Source of the DNA: Synechococcus sp. CCY 9618
GTDB taxonomy: Bacteria > Cyanobacteriota > Cyanobacteriia > PCC-6307 > Cyanobiaceae
NCBI RefSeq assembly: GCF_019038415.1
Contig: NZ_JAFKRG010000043.1
Span: 21,144-85,143 of the forward strand
Length of the DNA: 64,000 bases
Reading direction: 5' to 3'
Below the pieces are notes generated by a model. It saw nothing but the letters and a program-made list of their open reading frames with translations, was not told the DNA's origin and did not search any database. The translations under genes were made by a program, and so were the position numbers. Positions 47,311-56,298 of the stretch are shown here, in pieces (the stretch's first letter is position 1; each line of letters begins with the position of its first letter).

Positions 47311-48290
47311 CGGCCCACCAGCCCGGCCAGCCCGGCCAGCCAGGGGGCCATCGCCAGGCCGCAGGCCAGACCGAAGCCGTTGAGCGCCTGGAAGCGCAGG
47401 GCCAGGAACTTGCTGCCGACGATGCGTTCCGGCCGGTGGTGCTCCTCCCCCAGCAGCCGGATCAGGGCCCGGGCCGGCGGCAGGCCGATGGCCCCCAGCA
47501 GGGCGCTCAGGGGCCACCAGCCCAGCAGCACCGGCGCCCACTGGAGCGCCAGGGCCCCGGCCACGAACCAGGGCACCAGAGCGGCGGCACGGCGGGTGCC
47601 GAGCCGCACCACCGGCGAGTTTTTGCCGTGGGCGGCGTCCTCCTCCACCTGGTGGAAATGGGAGCAGAACAGCACCAGGCAGGTGGCCAGGGCCGGACCG
47701 CTGCCCAGCACCAGGGCCGGCCCCCAGGGGATCCCCTCCGCGCCGGCGGGGGCCAGGGCGAGCAGGGCAGCGGCGGTGGCGCAGGGACCGAAGGCCAGCC
47801 AGCAGAGGGGTTCGCCCAGGCCGCGATAGCCGAGGCGGAATGGCGGCCCCTGGTAGAGGTAGCCCAGGCCGCAGCAGAGCAGCACCAGCAGCAGCACGGC
47901 GCCGCTGCTGCGCAGAGCCACCAGGGCCATCAGGGCCAGCCCCAGCACCAGGCAGCCATGGGCCAGCTGCAACACCCGGTCGCGGCGGCCGGTGAGCTGG
48001 ACCACCGAATGGGGCTTCCCCTGGGTATCCACGCCGGTGTCGGCGTCGTAGGCGTCGTTGGCGAGGTTTTCCCACCCCAGCAGCAGCACCGCCGCCAGCA
48101 GAAACAGCAGCAGCTGGTCGACCCGCAAGCCCTGGCCCTGGCCCAGGCGCCACCCGGCCGCCAGCAGCACCGGCATCACCGCCACGGCATACATGGGCCA
48201 CTTCAGGGCGGCACGCCAGAGGCGACGGCGCTCAGCGTCGTCGACGGCCCCCGGGGCGTAACGGCTTGCGACGACCTGTGGCTCGGACAT
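47307..48290 (-). CDS. menA: 2-carboxy-1,4-naphthoquinone phytyltransferase
   Basis: A 327-residue UbiA-family prenyltransferase with about nine helices. The first Asp-rich motif is NLANDAYDADTGVDTQGKPHS; the second is in FCSHFHQVEEDAAHGKNSPVV, where Glu/Asp replace the usual DxxxD spacing. It attaches the phytyl chain to DHNA for phylloquinone of photosystem I. It is the first gene of menA-menC-menE-TM2, divergent from menF. Confidence 0.92.
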   Translation of the reverse strand: MSEPQVVASRYAPGAVDDAERRRLWRAALKWPMYAVAVMPVLLAAGWRLGQGQGLRVDQLLLFLLAAVLLLGWENLANDAYDADTGVDTQGKPHSVVQLTGRRDRVLQLAHGCLVLGLALMALVALRSSGAVLLLVLLCCGLGYLYQGPPFRLGYRGLGEPLCWLAFGPCATAAALLALAPAGAEGIPWGPALVLGSGPALATCLVLFCSHFHQVEEDAAHGKNSPVVRLGTRRAAALVPWFVAGALALQWAPVLLGWWPLSALLGAIGLPPARALIRLLGEEHHRPERIVGSKFLALRFQALNGFGLACGLAMAPWLAGLAGLVGR

Positions 48291-48328
48291 GGGGGCCGCG
48301 GGCGTTGGGTGGGGAAAGGCCCATACAT

Positions 48329-49753
48329 TTGAGCAGCCTTCCGCCCCGGTTCCGCGGCCCCTTGGTGCAGGCCCCTGCCAGCTTCACCGCACTGCTCACC
48401 GCAGCCACCGCCGCCAGCCGGCGCCTGGAGGAGGAGGGAGTGCTCAGCCTGGGCCTGCCGATGCCCGGCCTCGACCCCCTGGCGGCCCTGCCGCTGCTGG
48501 GGGGCGACGACGGTTTCCGTTTCCTCTGGGATGGCGCACCGGGGCTGAGCATCGCCGCCGCGGGCGTCTGCAACGGCCTGGAACTGAGTGGGCCGAGGCG
48601 CTTCGAACTGGCCCAGCGCTTCAGCAGCCTCAGCCTCAGCCGCCTGGCCCGGGAACCGGGCCCCTGTCCGCCCCTGGCCCGGCCCCGGGTGCTGCTGGCC
48701 TTCGCCTTCTTCGAGAGCCCCCTGCACCCGGGCACCGGCGCAGCGGGGGTCAAGGCCGTGCTGCCCAGCTGGCAGCTCAGCCGCCAGGGCCGCCACTGCT
48801 GGCTGCGACTGCAGCGCTGCCTCGGTGGTGACGTCACGGCCCGCAGCGTGGCCGAGGAACTCTGGGAGACCCGACGCCAGCTGGAAGCCGTGGCCCTGCC
48901 GGGCCAGCCCGGAGCCGTGCGGCGGGAGCCAGTGGGCATCGCCCATGGCTCGAGCTGGCACGCGGGCTACCGCTCGGCCCTGGATCGGGCCCTGGAACTG
49001 GTGGAGCGGGGTGATCTGCAGAAGCTGGTGCTGGCGGTGCGCCAGCAACTGTTGCTGGATGGTCCCCTCGATCCCCTCACCCTGTTGTCGCACCTGCGCC
49101 ACAGCCAGCCCGGCAGCTGCCGCTTCCTGTGGCAGCAGTCCCAGGGGGAGGCCCTGCTGGGGGCCTCACCGGAGCGGTTGCTGACCCTGCGTCAGGGCCA
49201 GCTGCGCAGCGACGCGCTGGCGGGCACCGCCTCCCTGGGGGCGCCGGCCGATGACCTGCTTCATTCCCTCAAGGACCGGCACGAACACGAACTGGTGGCT
49301 GAGACGATCACCGCCGTGCTGAAGAAGGCCGGTCTGGAGCCGCGGCGCCCCCGCCGCCCAAGGCTGGCGCGCCATGGATCCCTGGTGCATCTGCACACAC
49401 CGATCACCGCCTCGTTGCGGGGTCAGGCCCCCCTCAGCCTGGCCGAAGCCCTCCACCCCACCCCGGCGGTGGCCGGCCTGCCCCGGCGCGAGGCGATGGC
49501 CTGGCTGCGTAGCCTCGAACCGTTCGAGCGAGGCCACTACGCCGCGCCGATCGGCTGGATCGACACCGAAGGCGACGCCGATCTGCGGGTGGCGATCCGC
49601 AGCGGCATCCTGCGGGGCCGCCAGCTGGAGCTGACCGCCGGAGCGGGGCTGGTGCGTGGTTCCCATCCGGAGCGGGAACTGCAGGAGGTGGCCCTCAAGC
49701 TCGGGGTGCTGCAGCAGCAGCTCAACCTGCCCGTGGCCGCCGCCTTCAGCTGA
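48329..49753 (+). CDS. menF: Isochorismate synthase
   Basis: A chorismate-binding enzyme of about 474 residues converting chorismate to isochorismate, the first committed step to phylloquinone. [54 protein letters not shown] and [17 protein letters not shown] correspond to the conserved MST-family blocks with Mg-binding Glu residues. The start is uncertain: TTG 48329 and GTG 48365 fit, while an ATG at 48266 overlaps menA. Its last 8 bp overlap the convergent gshB. Confidence 0.88.
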   Translation: MSSLPPRFRGPLVQAPASFTALLTAATAASRRLEEEGVLSLGLPMPGLDPLAALPLLGGDDGFRFLWDGAPGLSIAAAGVCNGLELSGPRRFELAQRFSSLSLSRLAREPGPCPPLARPRVLLAFAFFESPLHPGTGAAGVKAVLPSWQLSRQGRHCWLRLQRCLGGDVTARSVAEELWETRRQLEAVALPGQPGAVRREPVGIAHGSSWHAGYRSALDRALELVERGDLQKLVLAVRQQLLLDGPLDPLTLLSHLRHSQPGSCRFLWQQSQGEALLGASPERLLTLRQGQLRSDALAGTASLGAPADDLLHSLKDRHEHELVAETITAVLKKAGLEPRRPRRPRLARHGSLVHLHTPITASLRGQAPLSLAEALHPTPAVAGLPRREAMAWLRSLEPFERGHYAAPIGWIDTEGDADLRVAIRSGILRGRQLELTAGAGLVRGSHPERELQEVALKLGVLQQQLNLPVAAAFS

Positions 49754-50744
49754 GCAGCCGCTCGATGACCAGATCGGCCAGGGGAAGGCGGCCCAGCCGT
49801 TCCACCTCGCGCACCCCGGTGGGGCTGGTGACGTTGATCTCGCTGAGGCGGCCATCGATCACATCGATGCCCACGAAGAAGAGCCCTTCGGCCCGCAGCA
49901 CCGGGCCCAGGTCGGCGCAGAGGCGCTGCTCCGTATCGGTGAGTCCGGCGGCCACCGGCGCGCCGCCCAGGGCCAGGTTGCTGCGGAACTCCCCCGCCTT
50001 CGGCAGCCGGTTGACCGCCCCGAGGGGCTCGCCGTTCACCAGCAGGATGCGCTTGTCGCCGGCGCTGACGCCGGGCAGAAAGGCCTGCACCATCACGGGC
50101 AGCTGCTCCTGCTGGGTGACCAGCTCGAGCAGGGCCCGCAGGCCGGGGGCCGCCGCGGTGGTGCGCACCACCCCCTGACCGGCCCGGCCCGCCAGTGGCT
50201 TGAGCACCACTTCCTCGTGGCCGGCGGCGAAGGCCGCCAGCTGCTCCACCCGGGCACTGACCAGGGAAGGCGCCATCCAGGCACTGAAGCGCAGGGCGCC
50301 GAGCTTCTCGTTCCAGGCCCTCAGGGCCGCAGGGCGGTTGAGCACCTGCACCCCGAACACCTCCGCCATCTCCAGCAGCTGGGTGGCATAGAGGTAGGCC
50401 TCGTCGACCGGGGGATCCTTGCGCATCCAGATCCAGCGGAAGTGATCCAGGGGCAGTTCCCTGGCTTCGCCGGCCTCGTACCAGGGATCCGGCACGATCC
50501 AGTCCTCGTCGGCGGGGCGCACATCCGCCAGCCGCAGGGGCCTGGCCCAGGCCCGGGGCCGATGGGTTCCATCCTCGGCCCCCGCCGTGGAGAGGTCCGC
50601 CTGGGTGCACACCCAGACCGCCAGTCCGGCGCGCTGGGCCGCCTGCATCAACGCCACGCTGGAGTCCTTGGCTGGCCGCAGTCGCTCGATCGGGTCGACC
50701 ACGAACAGCTGGGCGTCCCTTGCCGAAGCTGAAGTGGGGCTCAC
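49746..50744 (-). CDS. gshB: Glutathione synthetase
   Basis: A 332-residue ATP-grasp enzyme joining gamma-Glu-Cys and Gly. Visible are [53 protein letters not shown] (ATP-binding Lys and glycine loop), [16 protein letters not shown] and the C-terminal [15 protein letters not shown]. It overlaps grxC by 4 bp, forming a compact glutathione operon. Confidence 0.95.
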   Translation of the reverse strand: MSPTSASARDAQLFVVDPIERLRPAKDSSVALMQAAQRAGLAVWVCTQADLSTAGAEDGTHRPRAWARPLRLADVRPADEDWIVPDPWYEAGEARELPLDHFRWIWMRKDPPVDEAYLYATQLLEMAEVFGVQVLNRPAALRAWNEKLGALRFSAWMAPSLVSARVEQLAAFAAGHEEVVLKPLAGRAGQGVVRTTAAAPGLRALLELVTQQEQLPVMVQAFLPGVSAGDKRILLVNGEPLGAVNRLPKAGEFRSNLALGGAPVAAGLTDTEQRLCADLGPVLRAEGLFFVGIDVIDGRLSEINVTSPTGVREVERLGRLPLADLVIERLLS

Positions 50745-51067
50745 TGGGGCAGACGCAGGAGAGCCTCGAGCTCGCCGACGCTGGCAAGTTTCTGCAGTTC
50801 GGCGTAGCCCCCGATCCCCTTGCCGTCGATGAAGATCTGGGGAACGCTGGTGTGTCCGCCGGCGCGCTTCATCATCACCTCCTTGTTGATGTCGTCGTCG
50901 TCAACGATGTATTCGTTGTACGTGACACCGAGTCGATCCAGCAGCCCCTTGGCCCGGATGCAGTCGGAGGAGAATCGAAAGGTGTAGATCTCGACCTTGG
51001 CCGGCGGTTTCACCTCCAAAAATTCCTGCCCGGGCTGTTGCGGGGGGATTCCTGGATGCTCCATCAA
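50741..51067 (-). CDS. grxC: Glutaredoxin (GrxC-like) with SSDC in place of CPxC
   Basis: A 108-residue glutaredoxin fold: [20 protein letters not shown], then [19 protein letters not shown] with the cis-Pro TVP-like loop and GG glutathione site. In GrxC the sequence before IRAK is CPYC or CPFC; here it is SSDC, so the N-terminal nucleophilic Cys is Ser while the second Cys remains. The codons read TCC TCC GAC TGC at 50974-50985 (minus strand). Typical dithiol or monothiol activity via the first Cys would be lost. The rest of the protein looks intact and it is coupled with gshB. Confidence 0.85.
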   Translation of the reverse strand: MMEHPGIPPQQPGQEFLEVKPPAKVEIYTFRFSSDCIRAKGLLDRLGVTYNEYIVDDDDINKEVMMKRAGGHTSVPQIFIDGKGIGGYAELQKLASVGELEALLRLPQ

Positions 51068-51152
51068 GCCTCTTGAGAGTCAGAGCACTTCAGCCTAGAG
51101 GCGCCGCTCGCATCCCTCCTGATACGGTCGTGTCACAAGCTCTTTTGGCCCG

Positions 51153-52278
51153 GTGCTCGACCTCACCGATTTCAAGCGGGATCTCTCCGAACTCACCGAC
51201 CGCCTGGGCCATGCCCAGGACTGTCTTTGACGTACCGGCCCTGAACGCCCGCCAGCGGGACCTGGAACAGCTGGCCTCCCAGCCCGGCTTCTGGGACGAC
51301 CAGCAGCAGGCCCAGAAACAGATGCGCCAGCTGGATGAGGTGAAGGCCCAGCTGGAGCAGCTGCAGCGCTGGCAGGCAGCTATCGCCGACGCCCGCGCCA
51401 GCCTGGAGCTCCACGATCTCGAGCCCGACGAGGAACTGCTGGGGGAAGCCAACGACGGTCTGCAGGCCCTGCGCACGGAGCTGGACCGCTGGGAGCTGGA
51501 GCGGCTGCTGAGCGGTCCGTACGACAAGGAGGGGGCGGTGATCTCGATCAACGCGGGGGCGGGCGGCACCGACGCCCAGGACTGGGCCCTGATGCTGATG
51601 CGCATGTACACCCGCTGGGCCGAGGACCATGGCATGAAGGTGACCGTGGACGAACTCTCCGAAGGGGAGGAAGCGGGCATCAAGAGCTGCACCATCGAGA
51701 TCGACGGCCGCTACGCCTACGGCTACCTGCGCAACGAGAAGGGCACCCATCGGCTGGTGAGGATCTCGCCGTTCAACGCCAACGACAAGCGCCAGACCAG
51801 CTTCGCCGGGGTGGAGGTGATGCCCAAGCTGGAGGAGGAGGTGAAGCTGGACATCCCGGAGAAGGATCTGGAGGTCACCACCTCGCGTTCGGGCGGCGCG
51901 GGCGGCCAGAACGTCAACAAGGTGGAGACGGCCGTGCGCATCCTGCACATCCCCACCGGCCTGGCGGTCCGCTGCACCCAGGAACGCTCCCAGCTCCAGA
52001 ACAAGGAGAAGGCCATGGCCCTGCTGATGGCCAAGCTGCTGGTGATCGCCCAGGAGCAGCGGGCGGCCGAGATCGCCGACATCCGCGGCGACATCGTCGA
52101 GGCGGCCTGGGGCAACCAGATCCGCAACTACGTGTTTCACCCTTATCAGATGGTCAAGGATCTGCGCACCGGCGAGGAAACCACCGACGTTCAGGGGGTG
52201 ATGAACGGCGACCTGGATCCCTTCATCCAGTCGCTGCTGCGCCAGGGTGTGGAGATCGCCGCCGAAGCGGCCGCCTGA
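51153..52278 (+). CDS. prfB: Peptide chain release factor 2 with programmed +1 frameshift
   Basis: RF2, which ends translation at UGA and UAA. Translation starts at GTG 51153 ([18 protein letters not shown]), reaches CTT TGA at 51225-51230 after 25 codons and must shift +1, skipping T51228, to continue GAC GTA CCG ([14 protein letters not shown]) to the stop at 52278; total about 374 residues. SPF (in RISPFNAND) is the stop-codon-recognition tripeptide and [11 protein letters not shown] holds the GGQ. The alternative of starting at ATG 51211 in the second frame would lose the conserved N-terminus. Confidence 0.95.
51225..51230 (+). promoter_or_regulatory. RF2 autoregulatory +1 frameshift site (CTTTGA C)
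   Basis: The slippery CTT is followed by in-frame TGA and C, the classic poor-termination context. An AGGA at 51217-51220, four bases before CTT, can act as the internal Shine-Dalgarno element that pushes the ribosome forward. When RF2 is scarce, the shift wins and RF2 is made; when RF2 is plentiful, translation stops at codon 26. Confidence 0.9.
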
Positions 52279-52302
52279 GCCCCCACCCCCCAGCGCCACC
52301 CC

Positions 52303-52500
52303 ATGCCCGAGCGCGCCACCCCCGAATCCCCCGCCGCCCAGGCCCCTGGCGGTGAGAGCCCGAGCTTCGTGAAGCTCGCCATGCGCAACATGGTGCGCAA
52401 GGGTCGCCAGAGCCTGGTCCATTTCGGCCTCACCGCCCTGGGCCTCAGCGGTTTTCTGCTGCTGATCGCCTGGCTGGGCCGGCCCAGCCTGCCCCAGTGA
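52303..52500 (+). CDS. DUF3285 small membrane protein
   Basis: A 65-residue protein with a polar N-terminus, the motif SFVKLAMRNMVRKGRQSLVHFGLTAL typical of cyanobacterial DUF3285, and one C-terminal membrane helix (ALGLSGFLLLIAWLG). Function is unknown. It is 24 bp after prfB and overlaps the ybeY GTG by 4 bases (GTGA). Confidence 0.82.
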   Translation: MPERATPESPAAQAPGGESPSFVKLAMRNMVRKGRQSLVHFGLTALGLSGFLLLIAWLGRPSLPQ

Positions 52501-53054
52501 CGTCCGCGACGCCGGCAGGTCCCCCCCCCGACCTCGATCTGGCCTTCAGCCTCCAGAGCCTGGCCGACACCGGGCCGTCATCCGGGAGTGGACTGGTGGA
52601 CCCCCTCCGGGGAGCGGACCTCTGGAGCGCCCATCTGGCCGCCTGGCTGCAGCAGCTGCAGGAGGAGCTGCCGGCCCCGCTGCAGGCCCCGGCCTACAGC
52701 CTGGGGCTGGAGCTCTGCGACGACCCGGCCATCGCCGAGCTCAACCGCAGCTGGCGCCACATTGAGGGGCCGACCGACGTGCTGGCCTTCGCCGCCCAGG
52801 AGGAGGCGCCCCCGCTCCCGATCGGCGAGCTGGCGGGGGCAGGCGAGACCGGGCTGGAGCTGGGCGACATCGTGATCTCCCTGGACACCGCCCGGCGCCA
52901 GGCGATCTCCGCCGGCCATGGCCTCGAGGCGGAACTGCTGTTCCTGGCCAGCCACGGCCTGCTGCATCTGCTGGGCTGGGATCACCCCGACGACGCCAGC
53001 CTGGCCGCCATGCTGGAGCGGCAGTCGGAGCTGCTGGAAGCCACGCCCCCCTGA
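52497..53054 (+). CDS. ybeY: Endoribonuclease YbeY (rRNA maturation)
   Basis: A 185-residue YbeY. The zinc-site HGLLHLLGWDHPDD (H-x3-H-x5-H) is intact, with IAELNRSWRHIEGPTDVLAF and LGDIVISLDTA before it. A non-conserved N-terminal extension of about 40 residues precedes the domain. YbeY trims the 16S rRNA 3' end and supports ribosome quality control. GTG start at 52497, coupled to the DUF3285 gene. Confidence 0.93.
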   Translation: MTSATPAGPPPDLDLAFSLQSLADTGPSSGSGLVDPLRGADLWSAHLAAWLQQLQEELPAPLQAPAYSLGLELCDDPAIAELNRSWRHIEGPTDVLAFAAQEEAPPLPIGELAGAGETGLELGDIVISLDTARRQAISAGHGLEAELLFLASHGLLHLLGWDHPDDASLAAMLERQSELLEATPP

Positions 53055-53116
53055 CAAGGGCGGTTAGGGCCGGACATCGGCGGTAGGGTGCCGCTGGTCC
53101 AACCGTCGGCGGTGCG

Positions 53117-53584
53117 ATGCCCATGCTCGTTCCCGAGGAACATCCGCCGGTCCTGCGCGACGTGACCGGTGATGTCCATCGCCGCGGCCGACGCCTCAGG
53201 GCAGGGGCCTGGAAGGTGGCCGGGGATCTGCCGGCGAGTTTCCGCTATGCGGCCCAGGGTCTGGCCTACGGCTTCGCCAGCCAGCGCAACTTCCGGATCC
53301 ACGTCGTCACCGGCGCCGTGGTGTTCGGCCTGGGACTCTGGCTGCAGCTGGCCGTCGACCGTCTGGCCGTGCTGGTGCTCACCGTGGCGGCCGTGCTGGT
53401 GCTGGAACTGCTCAACACCGCCACCGAAGCCGTGGTCGATCTGGCGATCGGACGCCAGTTCCACCCCCTGGCTCGGATCGCCAAGGACTGTGCCGCCGCC
53501 GCCGTGCTCGTGGCCGCCCTCTCCTCCCTGGTGATCGCCCTGCTGCTGCTCGTGCCGCCCCTGCTGACGCGCCTCGGCGCCTAG
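53117..53584 (+). CDS. dgkA: Diacylglycerol/undecaprenol kinase family protein
   Basis: A 155-residue integral membrane kinase. ASFRYAAQGLAYGFASQRNFRIH and LELLNTATEAVVDL, with the catalytic Glu residues, match DgkA; three helices follow. In many bacteria outside enterobacteria this family phosphorylates undecaprenol for cell-wall lipid recycling. About 40 extra N-terminal residues precede the core. It is 9 bp upstream of pabA. Confidence 0.88.
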   Translation: MPMLVPEEHPPVLRDVTGDVHRRGRRLRAGAWKVAGDLPASFRYAAQGLAYGFASQRNFRIHVVTGAVVFGLGLWLQLAVDRLAVLVLTVAAVLVLELLNTATEAVVDLAIGRQFHPLARIAKDCAAAAVLVAALSSLVIALLLLVPPLLTRLGA

Positions 53585-53593
53585 ACCGACCCC

Positions 53594-54187
53594 ATGCTCC
53601 TGGTTCTCGACAACTACGACAGCTTCACCTTCAACCTGGTGCAGTACCTGGGGGAGCTGGCGGTCGACCACCCCCTGGCCGCCGATGTGCGGGTGGAGCG
53701 CAACGATGCCCTCGATCTGGCGGCGATCCGGGCCCTGGATCCGGCGGCGATCCTGATCTCCCCGGGGCCCGGGGATCCGGACCAGTCGGGCGTGTGCCAG
53801 GAGGTGCTGCGGGAGCTTGGGCCCAGTGTGCCGCTGCTGGGGGTGTGCCTGGGTCACCAGTGTCTGGCCCAGGTGTACGGGGGCCGGGTGGTGCGGGCCG
53901 GCGAGCTGATGCACGGCAAGACCTCACCGGTGCGCCATGCCGGCCAGGGGGTGTTCGAGGGCCTTCCGGAGCCCCTCACCGCCACCCGGTACCACAGCCT
54001 GATCGCCGAACGGGAGAGCCTGCCCGACTGCCTGGAGATCACCGCCTGGCTCGACGACGGCACGATCATGGGTCTGCGGCACCGGCAGCACCCCCACCTG
54101 CAGGGGGTGCAGTTCCACCCGGAGAGCGTGCTCACCCAGTCCGGCCACCAGCTGCTGGCCAATTTCCTGCGCCAGGCGTCCCACTGA
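53594..54187 (+). CDS. Anthranilate/aminodeoxychorismate synthase glutamine amidotransferase
   Basis: A 197-residue class I glutamine amidotransferase. [48 protein letters not shown] with the nucleophilic Cys, and [11 protein letters not shown] with the catalytic His are present. It supplies ammonia to TrpE and/or PabB; cyanobacteria often use one such subunit for both, so trpG and pabA are equally fair names. Confidence 0.93.
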   Translation: MLLVLDNYDSFTFNLVQYLGELAVDHPLAADVRVERNDALDLAAIRALDPAAILISPGPGDPDQSGVCQEVLRELGPSVPLLGVCLGHQCLAQVYGGRVVRAGELMHGKTSPVRHAGQGVFEGLPEPLTATRYHSLIAERESLPDCLEITAWLDDGTIMGLRHRQHPHLQGVQFHPESVLTQSGHQLLANFLRQASH

Positions 54188-54265
54188 GCCCGGCCGGGGG
54201 AGGAACGGCGCCGCCACTGCTAACTTCGCGCCACACGACGGGCCCGGCGGGGCCATGCGCACGCC

Positions 54266-55048
54266 ATGGTTGAACCCACCCCCAGGCCCAAGGCTCCCTC
54301 GCGGCGGTTCACCCCCTCGCGCCGGCGCATGGGCCTCAGCCTGGGTCTGGGACTGGCGCTGGCCGCCGGGATCTCCCAGCCGGCACTGGCCCAGAGAGGA
54401 GGCGGTGGCGTCACGATCACCAGCTACGGCCACAGCGCCCTGCTGATCCAGGGCGGCGGTGCCCGGGTGCTGCTCAACCCCTTCCAGGCGGTGGGTTGCG
54501 CCGCGGGTCTGGCGGAGCCGCGGCTGAGCGCCGATGTGATCCTGGCCAGCAGCCGGCTCAAGGACGAGGGGGCGCCGGTGGCCAGGGGCACGTTCCTGGT
54601 GAAGCCCGGGTCCTACAGGCTCGCCGGACTGAAGATCGAAGGCATCTCCGCCCCCCACGATCGGGTGGGTGGCCGCCGCTTCGGCAACGCCACCCTCTGG
54701 CGCTGGCGCCAGGGTGGCCTCGACTTCGCCCATCTCGGCGGCACCGCCGGCAGCCTCAGTCCCTCCGACAGGGTGCTGCTGGGCCGACCGGACGTGCTGA
54801 TCATCGGCGTGGGTGGCGGCGGCAAGGTCTACACAGGCCAGGAGGCCGCCGAGGTGGCCAGGGAGCTGCAGGCCCGCCGGGTGATTCCCGTGCAGTACAC
54901 CAGCGGCAAGCCCCCGGCCAACTGCGACCAGGGGCCGGTGGAACCCTTCGTGCAGGCCATGGCCGGCGCCAGGGTGCGGCGCAGCGGCCGCACGATCACC
55001 GTGGTGCCCCCCGTGGGTGATGGCACGGTGATCGAGCTGATGCGCTGA
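54266..55048 (+). CDS. MBL-fold (UlaG-like) protein with signal peptide
   Basis: A 260-residue protein. An Arg-rich start is followed by a hydrophobic stretch ending AQPALAQ-type (ISQPALAQ), consistent with export by Tat or Sec. The mature part starts VTITSYGHSALLIQGGG as in UlaG-like metallo-beta-lactamase folds and has ISAPHDRVGG and LDFAHLGG. The usual HxHxDH metal loop is not visible (the equivalent region reads ASSRLKDEG), so metal binding may be reduced. Function unknown. It lies 78 bp after the amidotransferase gene. Confidence 0.75.
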   Translation: MVEPTPRPKAPSRRFTPSRRRMGLSLGLGLALAAGISQPALAQRGGGGVTITSYGHSALLIQGGGARVLLNPFQAVGCAAGLAEPRLSADVILASSRLKDEGAPVARGTFLVKPGSYRLAGLKIEGISAPHDRVGGRRFGNATLWRWRQGGLDFAHLGGTAGSLSPSDRVLLGRPDVLIIGVGGGGKVYTGQEAAEVARELQARRVIPVQYTSGKPPANCDQGPVEPFVQAMAGARVRRSGRTITVVPPVGDGTVIELMR

Positions 55049-55052
55049 GGCC

Positions 55053-56180
55053 TCAAGCCGGCGTGTCGAGGCTTCGATAGACCTCCCAGAAACGGGCCAT
55101 CTGCTCGCGGGTGCCGATGCTGACCCGCAGGGAGCCGTCAATCAGGGGCTTGCCGGCCATGGAGCGCACCAGAATGCCCGCCCGGCGCAGGTCGGCCTCC
55201 ACGGCCGCGGCGTCCCGCCGGGGCCAGACGAGCAGATAGTTGCCCCCATCGGCGTGGTGGCGCACGCCCTCGTGCTGCAGCTCCCCCACCAGCCAGTCCC
55301 GGGCCTCCAGCACGCGGGCCACATAGGCGTCCACATAGGCCTGGTCGGTCAGGGCCGCATGGGCGGCGGTGACCGCGAAGCTGTTGATGTCGTAAGGACC
55401 GCAGACCCGGCCCACCCGCTCCACCAGCTCCGGCGCGCCGATGGCGAAGCCGATACGCAGGCCGGCCAGGCCGGCCGTCTTGGCCAGGGAGCGAAGCACC
55501 AGCAGGTTGGGAACGGCGGCGAACATGTCCTCGGCCTCCGGGCCCGGCCGCCAGCGCTTCTGCAGGTGGGGCAACAGGCTGTCGCCGGAGAAGGCCTCGT
55601 AGAGCTCATCCACCACCACCAGAGTGTCGGGCGACGCCGCCGCCAGCTCCAGGATCCGCTCCGGCGCCAGCCGCGTGCCGGTGGGGTTGTTGGGATTGCA
55701 GATCAGCAGGATCCGGACGGGCGGACCGGCGACGAGGGCGGCACGGATCTCGGCATAGGGGAAGCCGAAATCGGGCCATCGGTAGGGGATCGCCTCGATC
55801 TCCATGCCCTGCATGCGGGCACAGGGGGCGTAGTACCCGAAGGTGGGGCTGGTGGTGAGCAGCCGCTCACCGGAGTCGCCGTAGGCATGGAAAAGGGCGT
55901 GGAGGGCGCCGTCCACGCCGTTGAACAGCCCGATGCAGACAGGGGTGAGGCCCTGGCCCCCAAGCGAGGCCACCACGGCCTCCCGCAGGCCGTCGTATTC
56001 GGGATAGATGGCGTAGTGCTCGGCCGGGATGGCGCGGATCGCCTCCACCACCCTGGGGCTGGGGCCGACGGTGTTCTCATTGAAGTCGAGGCGAAGCAGA
56101 CCGCGGCGCCCCTCCAGGGGGGCGCTGTACGCCTGGAGGCCCTCCACCTCCCGCCGGGCAGAGATACCGCTCACGAACAC
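55053..56180 (-). CDS. hisC: Histidinol-phosphate aminotransferase family protein
   Basis: A 375-residue class I/II PLP aminotransferase. LRLDFNENTVGPSPRVVEAI is the HisC start, ICNPNNPTGT and VVVDELYEAFSG the substrate/PLP loops, and LRSLAKTAGLAGLRIGFA holds the PLP Lys. HisC converts imidazole acetol-phosphate to histidinol-phosphate; cyanobacteria may have more than one copy, and a role with aromatic amino acids is possible. It ends 4 bp from the convergent MBL gene. Confidence 0.85.
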   Translation of the reverse strand: MFVSGISARREVEGLQAYSAPLEGRRGLLRLDFNENTVGPSPRVVEAIRAIPAEHYAIYPEYDGLREAVVASLGGQGLTPVCIGLFNGVDGALHALFHAYGDSGERLLTTSPTFGYYAPCARMQGMEIEAIPYRWPDFGFPYAEIRAALVAGPPVRILLICNPNNPTGTRLAPERILELAAASPDTLVVVDELYEAFSGDSLLPHLQKRWRPGPEAEDMFAAVPNLLVLRSLAKTAGLAGLRIGFAIGAPELVERVGRVCGPYDINSFAVTAAHAALTDQAYVDAYVARVLEARDWLVGELQHEGVRHHADGGNYLLVWPRRDAAAVEADLRRAGILVRSMAGKPLIDGSLRVSIGTREQMARFWEVYRSLDTPA

Positions 56181-56298
56181 CGTTGACGCCGGTCAACGGC
56201 AGTTTTGCAGATGCCATTTCCCTTGGCTGGCTGCGATGGAGGCATCGATGCGCAGGGTGGGTCGCCGTGACCGCGGAGCCCTTCGTGATGCTGCCGCC

